Assembly: GCA_011526585.1 (NCBI GenBank)
Contig: WYBB01000215.1
Location: 1 to 57,168 of the forward strand
DNA: 57,168 bases
Reading direction: 5' to 3'
DNA from: Deltaproteobacteria bacterium
Lineage (GTDB): Bacteria; Myxococcota_A; UBA9042; PHBI01
Made by a program: the position numbers and the translations under genes
The notes under the pieces: generated by a model
Database searches by the model: none
The model's input: the letters and a program-made list of their open reading frames with translations, nothing else
Told to the model about the DNA's origin: nothing
Shown here: piece by piece, positions 47,531 to 55,188 of the stretch
Position numbering within the stretch: the stretch's first letter is position 1
Layout: each line of letters starts with the position of its first letter

Positions 47531-50500
47531 ATGCGCGCGACCCTCACCCTCGCCCCCGTCCTGACGGTCTTCGCCGTCGCCGCGCTCGCCTCCTGCGACG
47601 AGCCCTTCCCCGAGCCGACCACGCGCACCTACGGCGACTTCGGCACCGAGGTCTACCAGCTCCTGCACGACGAGTTCCTCTGGTCCGGCACCCCCGAGGA
47701 GGGCTACACCCGCGCCGCCGCCTTCTCGCTGCACGGGCCCGACGTCGTCTGGGCGCTCAACACGCTGACCGAGGGCAAGGTCCGAGACGGCATGCTGCCG
47801 CTCCTCGAGCGCATCCTGCCGCTCTACGACGATCGCCCCGACGGCCAGGCCGGCGCCCTGCCGACGATGACCCGCGATCTCGCCGGGATCCTCGGCGACC
47901 TCGTCGCCGACGAGGGCATGCTCGAGGCGATGGCGCGTCTTTCGACCGCTCCCGAGGCCAACCCCGACGCGATGATGCACCTCCTCGGCGTGCTCTCGCG
48001 CCACCCGATCCAGCTGCTCGATCGCATGATCGACATGACGCTCGATCTCGAGGCCGAGCTCAGCGAGGTCTTCGGCTGGCTGCACCGCGAGCTGCCGACC
48101 CTCGAAGAGGGCTACATCGTGCGCAGCGATCAGAAGACCTTCCTGCAGCGCCTGCTCGACACCACCATCGAGGTCACGACCGAGCCGCTCGGCCCGCCGG
48201 TCTACTCGGCGCGCATCGACGGCCGCGGCGCCCCGGTCGTCAACCGCCTGCCCAACGGGCAGTTTCCCTTCCCCTTCGTCGACCTCAACGGCGACGGCCT
48301 CGTCGACGTCGACGCCTACTCGCGCCCGCTCGACGCCGACGGCCGCGTGATCGACATGCCGACCTTCTCGTTCCGCTCGACCACCGGCGAGACGCGCGAC
48401 CAGCTCGGCCGCGCCATCGTCGAGACCACGCTGGTCTACGAGTATTTCGACCTGCGCCAGACGCTGCTCGCCTTCCTCATGCGCGACGGGCGCGAGATGA
48501 TCGCCGACGGCGTTCACTTCGACCTCTTCGTCGCCTTCGACGCGCTGCTCGGCGGCCGCGTCAACCGCTCCGACGAGGCCGGCGTCTACACCGGCTTCTA
48601 CGTCGAGGGCTCGCCGCTGCTCGACCTCGTGCACGTCATGAACGAGCTCCGCCGCTACGATCGCCTGGTGCCGCTCATCCGCGCGCTCGAGCGCCTCAGC
48701 GTCGAGCGCGAGGGCCTCTTCCGTCAGATCTTCTTCGACCTCGCGAAGGTGCGCCGGATCTTCACCGACGCGCCTTCGCTGGCGCCCGACAACGCGCTCT
48801 TCGAGGACCTGCACCCGACGCTGGCGAAGCTCGCCAAGGCCGGCGGCCTGCGCGACCTCTTCCGCGCCGCGCGCGAGCCGGGCACCGATCAGATGTGGGA
48901 CGCGATGGTGAAGATGATCCGCCACACCGGCATGGACCTGCCCTTCGACATGGGCCTGCTCGAGACGCCGGCCGACGTCGACCGCCTCCAGTTCCTGAGC
49001 CCGACGCCCTGGGGCACGCCCGACACCGACGACAGCCAGCGCAGCTGGCTCCAGAAGGCCGCCTACCTGCTCGCCGACACCAAGGGCGCGCCCTGCAACA
49101 TGATCCTCTTCGACATCATCGAGATCCCCGAGATCCAGATCACCGATGACATGGCGCACCTCTACATCACCTCGATCGCCGATCAGGCGGTGCTCGATCT
49201 CGAGCCCGACTTCCTCGAGGACGCCGCCGTGCAGCTCGCGCCGGAGTTCAACGACATCTTCCTGCAGGCCGAAGAGCTCAACCTCTATATGAACCACGAC
49301 CAGACGGCGACCGGGAACCCGATCGGCCGCCAGGGGATCCAGATCCGCAAGCTCTACGGGCCGGCGCTCCTCGCGCTGCAGGCCAGCGGCAACCTCGACG
49401 CGCTGCGCCCCTGGGTGAAGCGCCTCGTCGCCCGCGGCCTCACCGACGACTTCGTCAACCTCTTCGACATCCTCGCGCGCCACTACAGCGAGGTGCCCTC
49501 GACGGTTAACGGCTTCGTCTCCGAGGGCACCGGCTTTCGCAAGCTCGAGCCGTACCTCGTGCGCGTCTTCGAGGAGACCGACTTCGGCGAGCACTTCCTG
49601 ACGCTCGCCGCCTGGGCCGACACGGCGAGCTACCAGGTCGACGGCGTCACCTACAACGTCGCCGACGAGCTCGATCGCTTCCTCGTGTGGATGCTCGATC
49701 CCGACGCCGGCGTCGCCAGGCGTAACGGCGAGACGACGGTGCCGTCCATGCGCGGCGGCCAGATCCAGCGCCCCTCGCGCATGCAGCTCCTGATGGACGC
49801 CTTCGACCGCATCGACCAGGCGCTCGCCGCCAGCCCCGAGGCGCGCGCCGCCTGGGACAACGTCGATCTGATGGGGATCTTCCTCGACCTCGACGAGAGC
49901 GGCCAGCTCGCCAACAAGCACGCGCTCGAGGTCCTGATCGCGCTGATGCCGATCCTCGCCGACGAGGCGGCGCAGGCGCTGACCGAGCCCGACTGGGACG
50001 AGAGCCTCGCGACGCTGGTGCCCGACCTCGCCGACGCGATGGGCAGCCGCGGCTTCACCGCGGTGGTCGACCTGATGCGCGAGATCAAGGACACCCCGCG
50101 CCACCGTGCGCTGATCGACGACCTCATGAACGCGCACATGGCCGAGATCCCGCCCGCCGACGACCAGGACCTGATGGGCGCGACGCTGAAGGTGCTCGCC
50201 ACGGCCGGCCAGATCCGCCTGCCGATCGACGCCGGCACGCGCGTCCTGCGCTTCCTCGGCCGCCTGCTCGATCCCGCCAAGCGCCGCGTCCTGAACCAGA
50301 TGGAGACGCTCCGCGACATGCGCGCCTACGATCCCGATCGCGTCACCAGCGATCTCGCGATCAACATGTTCCGCGAGCCCGAGGTCGGCCACACCCCGCT
50401 CGCCGCGCTCATCGACGCCTTCAAGGCCGGCCTGCGCCCCACGCCCGGCGCCACCACCCCCTACGAGCCCGAGGACCTCCGGGTCGTCTTCACCAAGATG

Positions 50501-50566
50501 GCCGACTGGCTCCGCGACGACCAGAAGGGCATGGAGCAGCTCTACCAGGTGATCCGCACCCGCTGA
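47531..50566 (+). CDS. Large hypothetical lipoprotein (1011 aa)
   Basis: Lipobox VAALASC gives Cys22 and a surface or periplasmic lipoprotein. The mature protein is mostly alpha-helical, with many Leu-rich amphipathic segments resembling solenoid repeats, and one EF-hand-like calcium motif (DLNGDGLVDVDAY, about residue 256). No domain family recognised. Acidic overall. It begins one base after the FadL-like porin stop, which implies a joint role, for example accepting or scaffolding substrate at the outer membrane; this is inference only. Confidence 0.78.
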   Translation: MRATLTLAPVLTVFAVAALASCDEPFPEPTTRTYGDFGTEVYQLLHDEFLWSGTPEEGYTRAAAFSLHGPDVVWALNTLTEGKVRDGMLPLLERILPLYDDRPDGQAGALPTMTRDLAGILGDLVADEGMLEAMARLSTAPEANPDAMMHLLGVLSRHPIQLLDRMIDMTLDLEAELSEVFGWLHRELPTLEEGYIVRSDQKTFLQRLLDTTIEVTTEPLGPPVYSARIDGRGAPVVNRLPNGQFPFPFVDLNGDGLVDVDAYSRPLDADGRVIDMPTFSFRSTTGETRDQLGRAIVETTLVYEYFDLRQTLLAFLMRDGREMIADGVHFDLFVAFDALLGGRVNRSDEAGVYTGFYVEGSPLLDLVHVMNELRRYDRLVPLIRALERLSVEREGLFRQIFFDLAKVRRIFTDAPSLAPDNALFEDLHPTLAKLAKAGGLRDLFRAAREPGTDQMWDAMVKMIRHTGMDLPFDMGLLETPADVDRLQFLSPTPWGTPDTDDSQRSWLQKAAYLLADTKGAPCNMILFDIIEIPEIQITDDMAHLYITSIADQAVLDLEPDFLEDAAVQLAPEFNDIFLQAEELNLYMNHDQTATGNPIGRQGIQIRKLYGPALLALQASGNLDALRPWVKRLVARGLTDDFVNLFDILARHYSEVPSTVNGFVSEGTGFRKLEPYLVRVFEETDFGEHFLTLAAWADTASYQVDGVTYNVADELDRFLVWMLDPDAGVARRNGETTVPSMRGGQIQRPSRMQLLMDAFDRIDQALAASPEARAAWDNVDLMGIFLDLDESGQLANKHALEVLIALMPILADEAAQALTEPDWDESLATLVPDLADAMGSRGFTAVVDLMREIKDTPRHRALIDDLMNAHMAEIPPADDQDLMGATLKVLATAGQIRLPIDAGTRVLRFLGRLLDPAKRRVLNQMETLRDMRAYDPDRVTSDLAINMFREPEVGHTPLAALIDAFKAGLRPTPGATTPYEPEDLRVVFTKMADWLRDDQKGMEQLYQVIRTR

Positions 50567-50571
50567 TGTGT

Positions 50572-50591
50572 GCGGGCCTCGGAACGCCCGT
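50572..50591. terminator. Hairpin between convergent genes
   Basis: GCGGGC (50572-50577) pairs with GCCCGT (50586-50591) around an 8-base loop, with one G-T end pair. It sits in the 32-base gap between the large lipoprotein gene and the reverse-strand barrel gene. No T-run; a weak bidirectional transcript-end structure at best. Confidence 0.3.
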
Positions 50592-50598
50592 GGGGACG

Positions 50599-51126
50599 TC
50601 AGAACCAGGTGAAGTTCACTGCGAGGTGGAGGCCGAAGAAGGCGGTCCCATCCAGGTCGAGGTAGCGGAACTGCAGAGCCGGGCCGACGCCCCTCTCGGC
50701 GTCGACCCAGAACTGCACGCCTCCCTCGAGCCCGACGCCCATCCCGAGATCCGAACACACCTCGTTATCGGTGCCGACACAGGCGCGTCCGAGGAGGAAC
50801 GTGCCCGAGACGTACCCGTTGACCGGCATGAAGTAGTGGATCACGCCGAGTCCGATACTGCTGGCGGACGACGCCGGCTCGCTGTTCGCGATCGTTGCGG
50901 AGAGCTCGAGGTGCAACGCCGAATCGCGTGCCACCGCCACGCCGAGCTCCAGGTCGATGCCGAGGCTGAAGCCACCGAGGGACGAGACCTCGGACGAGAG
51001 GTTTGCGCTCCCAAGGGCCAGGGCCACACCGACCAGGAAGTCACGGGTATGATGCTCCGGTCGGTTCGCACGCGCGTCGGTGTGGAGGGCCAGCAGCGTG
51101 ATCAAGACGGCGAGGGTCGTGCGCAT
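50599..51126 (-). CDS. Small predicted outer-membrane beta-barrel protein
   Basis: A 175-residue exported protein: signal peptide 1-20, then alternating strands of small and aromatic residues (GVALALGSANLSSEVSSLGG, FSLGIDLELGVAV) and a C-terminal Phe (VNFTWF), as expected of an 8-strand barrel. Two Cys (RACVGT, EVCSDL) could form an extracellular loop disulfide. Last gene of the three-gene secreted operon, 15 bases after the lipoprotein gene. Confidence 0.65.
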   Translation of the reverse strand: MRTTLAVLITLLALHTDARANRPEHHTRDFLVGVALALGSANLSSEVSSLGGFSLGIDLELGVAVARDSALHLELSATIANSEPASSASSIGLGVIHYFMPVNGYVSGTFLLGRACVGTDNEVCSDLGMGVGLEGGVQFWVDAERGVGPALQFRYLDLDGTAFFGLHLAVNFTWF

Positions 51127-51141
51127 GACGCCTCCAACGCT

Positions 51142-51864
51142 TCAGTCCAGGCCGTGGCAGCGCTGGGAGCATGCGATCGCGTCGTTGTAGCAACGCCCTC
51201 GCAAGGTGCCCTGGTCGCAGTTGCTGGACAGGAAACAGTCGCCCAACTGTCGATGGCACCCGCAAGGATCGCTTGACGCATCGAGTGAGGCCAGAGTCTG
51301 CTCGACCGCTTGCCGACAAGCATCATCGAGCTCGACGCACTCCTCGAGCAGGCCCTGGCACGACGGCTCGTCGCAGTTGCCGCATCGCATCGCCAGCGCC
51401 GTGACGTTCGCGCGCGACACCTTGCCTTCCGAGGTGACCGCGAACTCGTAGCACTTGATGTCGTGGCAGATGCTCGACAGGTCACCGCAGATCCCGGGCG
51501 GGATCTGCGCCTGGAACTGGAGCGTGCCGGCGCTCTGCCCGCTGGCACCCGGGATCGGCACCGTGCGGATGGGGCCCGTGTCCCCGAAGCGGATCCCCGC
51601 GGCCACGACGTTTGCGTTCTCGGACTCGAACGGGATCGACACCATCAGCGTGTCGCCCGCGGTGACCACTCCGCCGCCGCCACCGCCACCGGACACCGAG
51701 ACGCTCGGATCCACCGGAGGGTCGACCAACGACTCGCCTTCGCCCGGCAGGATGATGGTCGCCGTGAGGTGCTTGGATGCCGCGGTGCCGCTCAGACCGT
51801 CGTCGCCGCACCCCGTCACCCAGATCGCACAAGCGATGATTCCGCGGATATTCTTCAGCCACAT
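51142..51864 (-). CDS. Cys-rich hypothetical lipoprotein
   Basis: A 240-residue lipoprotein with WVTGC lipobox (Cys19). Between about 55 and 70 is a poly-Gly linker, then a beta-sandwich-like central part and a C-terminal domain with some 14 Cys in about 100 residues (CGNCDEPSCQGLLEEC, CGCHRQLGDCFLSSNC), likely disulfide-bonded. No family recognised. GGAGGAGCCTGAA before ATG 51864 fixes the start, which lies one base after the stop of the preceding gene. Confidence 0.7.
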   Translation of the reverse strand: MWLKNIRGIIACAIWVTGCGDDGLSGTAASKHLTATIILPGEGESLVDPPVDPSVSVSGGGGGGGVVTAGDTLMVSIPFESENANVVAAGIRFGDTGPIRTVPIPGASGQSAGTLQFQAQIPPGICGDLSSICHDIKCYEFAVTSEGKVSRANVTALAMRCGNCDEPSCQGLLEECVELDDACRQAVEQTLASLDASSDPCGCHRQLGDCFLSSNCDQGTLRGRCYNDAIACSQRCHGLD

Positions 51865-51865
51865 T

Positions 51866-52795
51866 TCAGGCTCCTCCTTCCTTCTTGTCGTCTTGCCGCT
51901 CGAGCACTCGACGACGCGCTCGAACGGCGAGCCACAGCGCACCGAACCACGTGCCGAAGGCCATCGGGAGCGAACCACCAGCTCCGCCGCAGCCGTCGTC
52001 CTCGTCGTCGAAGAAGCCACCTGAAGTGTCTCCGCCGCCGCCATTGCCGCCGGGCGTGAACGTGCTGCCGCCGCCACCGCCGCCGGTGCGAGAGCCACAG
52101 TCGGCGCAGTCGCTGCCCAGTGCGCAGAGCGCATGGTCGGCGCCGGGTCCTCCGTCATCACACTCGCCGTCATGGGAGAACTCACAGGTATTGGCGCATC
52201 CTGCCGACGAGGGCTCACCGCCGCCGCCGCCCCCACCGCCGGGCTCGCAGCACCTGTCGCTGCCGCAGCCGTTGGTCCCCGTCCCGCAGATCATGCCGTT
52301 CGGACAGCAGCCGTTGCCGTCGCTGCACGGATACGAGCCGGCGTTGCATCCGCTCCCACCGCCTCCACCGCCCCCGCCGCCGGGATCGCAGCACTTGTCG
52401 CTGCCGCAGCCGTTACTCCCCGTCCCGCAGATCATCCCGTCCGGACAGCAGCCGGTGCCGTTGGCGCACGCGTACCAGCCCGGGTTGCAGCCGCCGCCTC
52501 CCCCCGTCGAGCACCCGCCGGAGCCCGTACAGTAGGGAGCCGATTCGGGGCAGCAGTAGCCGCCGTTGTTCGAACAGTACCGCGGTGCGTGGCTCGGACA
52601 GCTCGTCGCCGACGAGCTGCAACGGCAGTCGCTCGTACAGTAGCGGTGACCGCTGTCGCAACAGTACCCGCCGCAGTTGGAGCAATAGTAGGGCGCGTGG
52701 TCGGGACAGGACTGCGCGCGCGCCGGGGAGGGCAGGAGGCTCGCGAGACCGAGGACTGCGGACGCGCTCAGGCCGATCATCGAGGTGCGTGCCAT
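51866..52795 (-). CDS. Secreted Cys-rich repeat protein with MYXO-CTERM-like tail
   Basis: A 309-residue protein: signal peptide 1-27, two units with CCxxGxxYC (CGGYCCDSGHRYC and GGYCCPESAPYC), two units CxxGxGCCPxGMICGTGxNGCGSDxCC (granulin-like spacing), separated by poly-Gly linkers, then an acidic segment and a C-terminal GCGGAGG, hydrophobic stretch and RARRR tail. The tail matches the MYXO-CTERM pattern cleaved by myxosortase for surface attachment. ATG 52795 has GGAG seven bases upstream. First gene of the three-gene secreted operon. Confidence 0.78.
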   Translation of the reverse strand: MARTSMIGLSASAVLGLASLLPSPARAQSCPDHAPYYCSNCGGYCCDSGHRYCTSDCRCSSSATSCPSHAPRYCSNNGGYCCPESAPYCTGSGGCSTGGGGGCNPGWYACANGTGCCPDGMICGTGSNGCGSDKCCDPGGGGGGGGGSGCNAGSYPCSDGNGCCPNGMICGTGTNGCGSDRCCEPGGGGGGGGEPSSAGCANTCEFSHDGECDDGGPGADHALCALGSDCADCGSRTGGGGGGSTFTPGGNGGGGDTSGGFFDDEDDGCGGAGGSLPMAFGTWFGALWLAVRARRRVLERQDDKKEGGA

Positions 52796-53051
52796 GGTGG
52801 GCTCCATCGGTTCAAGGGGACGGTCTCGGAGTCTTGAGCTGATTGCGTCGGTGCCCGTTCGCCGTCGGAGGGCTTGCCTCGTGGCGAGCGCAAGTCGCAG
52901 GGGGCGACCGCGAGCCTTCGCGTTTGACAGCGTTCGACAACAGGATGGTCGGATCGGGCGTGGGCGTCGTCGTCACTTGTGATGACGACGCGAGGTCGCG
53001 GGACCACGACGACGGTCGTCGCTCCAGCCGTGCGACCACGAGTCACTCGGC

Positions 53052-53681
53052 TCAGTAGAGAACGGGCGAGTCGTTGACGGTGATGAAGCGCAGCCGGTCG
53101 AGGGTGAAGCCCGCGCGATAGATGTCCTTGGCGGCGTCGGCGTCGATGAACTCGGTGAGCGCGGCGTCGCCGGGTGAGTAATGGGCGAACGTCTCGCTCC
53201 AGCTCGGACTGCCTGTCGAGTCCCAGCCGAACCCATCACCCGGGCCCGCCCAGACTCCCTCCTCCCACCCGACGTAGACGTCTTCCCCGTCGACCTCGAT
53301 GGGCTCGCCGTCGAGGCCGAAGACCTGCACGACCCATTCGGCGTCCACGACCTCGAAGTCACCGTCATACGAGAAGATCGCTTGGCGGGTCGGCTCGCCA
53401 AAGAACGAGTCCATCGCATAGCGCAAGGTGATCGTCGTGATGACACCGTGCTCCGGCACGCAGACCGCGGTCGCCGTGACCTCGCCGACGCCTTCGTCAC
53501 CGCTGCGCGGTACTGCCGACCTGGTGACGGTCGAAGGGCTCGAGCACTTCGCGCCCGAGGTGCTTTCGACGGCCTGGCGCACGTCCGATCTCGCATCGGG
53601 GCCTTCGTCGGTCGCGGTCGAAGCGGAGTCGCCGCAGCTCGCGATGATCGAGACAAGCGGCAATATGAGCGAGACGCGCAT
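53052..53681 (-). CDS. Hypothetical lipoprotein
   Basis: A 209-residue lipoprotein with SIIASC lipobox (Cys16), a Ser/Thr/Asp-rich linker and a beta-rich domain (about 65-160) with two Cys (AKCSSP, AVCVPE). AGGAGG lies 9 bases before ATG 53681. It stands alone between a 256-base upstream spacer toward 52795 and the LuxR gene, all on the reverse strand. No family recognised. Confidence 0.65.
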   Translation of the reverse strand: MRVSLILPLVSIIASCGDSASTATDEGPDARSDVRQAVESTSGAKCSSPSTVTRSAVPRSGDEGVGEVTATAVCVPEHGVITTITLRYAMDSFFGEPTRQAIFSYDGDFEVVDAEWVVQVFGLDGEPIEVDGEDVYVGWEEGVWAGPGDGFGWDSTGSPSWSETFAHYSPGDAALTEFIDADAAKDIYRAGFTLDRLRFITVNDSPVLY

Positions 53682-53771
53682 GATGAACCTCCTGGCTCCT
53701 ACAGGCGGAATGATCTCGCACCGGCTGCAGTCGAGCGCCGCGGTACCGGTTGCGCCGCTATCGGCGCATCG

Positions 53772-54329
53772 TCATGGGTGGTGAGGGTCGATCCGGTGCT
53801 CGCCGCCGAGCGTCGCGGCCGAGCAGAGCAGGCGGCGCACGAGATCGGTCTGCGAGGTCGCGCGCAGCTTGGACTGCACCACGCGCAGGTGGGTGCGCAC
53901 GGTGCTGAGCTCGATGCCGAAGGCGAGCGCGATCTCCTTGGGCGAAAGGTGGGTCGCGAGCGCGGCGGCGACGCGAGCCTCGGCTTGCGTCAGGCCGTAG
54001 AGCGCGCGCAGGCCGGCGACCGAAGGCGTGCGCGGGAAGGCGGCGCCGCCGAGCACGAGCCCGAGCCCGAGCGGAGTGGTGAAGGCGTAGAGCTCGACGC
54101 CGTCGCCGTGGTGCATGGTGGCGCGGCCTTCGCGTGCCCGGGTGCGGGCCTGGCGAAAGAGGTTGCTCCGCCCCACGGGGCTCATCTGGTCGAGGTAGCG
54201 TGCGGCGCCGGGCGTCGCCGCGAGCAGTCGATCGTCGTCGGCGAGGAGGATCAGGTCGACGCGCAGCTCACGCGCGACGCGCACGATCTCTTGCGTGAGC
54301 TCTCGCGTCGGCGGTTCGGGCAGGTTCAT
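53772..54329 (-). CDS. LuxR-family transcriptional regulator (PAS-like N-terminus)
   Basis: A 185-residue regulator. The C-terminal LuxR-type helix-turn-helix is at about 112-172: LTQAEARVAAALATHLSPKE, then IELSTVRTHLRVVQSKL. The N-terminal 100 residues resemble a single PAS-like sensory domain (DLILLADDDRLLAATPGA). Soluble and cytosolic, with no receiver domain. It is divergent from the exported-protein gene at 54550 across 220 bases and may control that operon. ATG 54329 has no strong ribosome site. Confidence 0.8.
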   Translation of the reverse strand: MNLPEPPTRELTQEIVRVARELRVDLILLADDDRLLAATPGAARYLDQMSPVGRSNLFRQARTRAREGRATMHHGDGVELYAFTTPLGLGLVLGGAAFPRTPSVAGLRALYGLTQAEARVAAALATHLSPKEIALAFGIELSTVRTHLRVVQSKLRATSQTDLVRRLLCSAATLGGEHRIDPHHP

Positions 54330-54549
54330 GCCAGGACGCTTCGCAAGGGTCGTGCCACGCGCGTCGCGCCGGGCTCACGCGCGCTCATCGGCGCGAGTGT
54401 CCACGAACGCGGACATCATCAGTCTTGAGTGTCCGAGATCTGGACGGCCTGGCAGGTGTGCGATCGCCGTGCCCTCACGACTCCTGGGGATGTGGCGATG
54501 GCGCGGCGCATGCAGACTCGGCTGGTCGGACACAGCGAAGGAGGCCGCG

Positions 54550-55188
54550 ATGCGCGTGATGATCTGGTTCTTGGCGATCTGCATCCAGCTCTCGTCGATC
54601 GAGCTCGCAATGGCGCTGAGCTACGTGCCGCTCACGCCGAGCGAGGTCGCGGAGGCGAGCCATGAGGTCGTCATCGCCGAGGTGATCGCGGTCGACGACG
54701 AGCCGCGAGCGGATGGCGGGCTCGTGCAGCGCGTCACGCTCCGCGTTCACGAGCGGTGGAAGGGGCCGCCGCGGCCGACGGTCACGCTGAGGCAGCTGCG
54801 CTCGCTCTCGGCCCCGGATCGATCGGGTGCGATCCGCTCGATCGCCGGCAACATCTTCCTCGAGCTCGGCGGGACCTACCTGCTCTTCCTACGTGAACCG
54901 GTGGACCTGCCGCGCGTGCCGATCACCGTCGCGGGTGAGGCCGGCCTCTTCCGCGCCGAGCGAGATGCTCAGGGGTGGCGCTTCGCGGCGCTCGATGGGC
55001 GGATCGTTCGCGGGGTGAGCGCGGAGCGCTTGCGCTATGGTCCTCCTCCGCACGCGGGTGGAGCCCCGGCGCCGATCCTGCCTGTCGGCGGATCACGGGT
55101 CGCCGCGCGTCGCGTGAGGATCGCGCCGGGCACCGAGCTGCCGCTCGCGGTGTCCTGGCGCATGCTCGTCGCGGAGGCTCTGCGATGA
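54550..55188 (+). CDS. Small exported hypothetical protein
   Basis: A 212-residue protein with signal peptide 1-23, then a beta-rich domain in the middle (VVIAEVIAVDDEPRAD, RVTLRVHERWKG) that resembles OB-fold or tissue-inhibitor-like folds; this is uncertain. AAGGAGG lies just before the ATG. Its stop overlaps the matrixin ATG by 4 bases (ATGA), so the two are coupled. A protease partner or inhibitor is a reasonable guess but is not shown by the sequence. Confidence 0.65.
   Translation: MRVMIWFLAICIQLSSIELAMALSYVPLTPSEVAEASHEVVIAEVIAVDDEPRADGGLVQRVTLRVHERWKGPPRPTVTLRQLRSLSAPDRSGAIRSIAGNIFLELGGTYLLFLREPVDLPRVPITVAGEAGLFRAERDAQGWRFAALDGRIVRGVSAERLRYGPPPHAGGAPAPILPVGGSRVAARRVRIAPGTELPLAVSWRMLVAEALR

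Noticed and set aside
52200..52400. Poly-GGN DNA repeat as a structural element
   Set aside because: It encodes the poly-Gly linkers of the Cys-rich protein on the reverse strand; codon-level explanation suffices.
52923..52928. TTGACA box
   Set aside because: No -10-like hexamer at 16-18 bases and no forward gene downstream.
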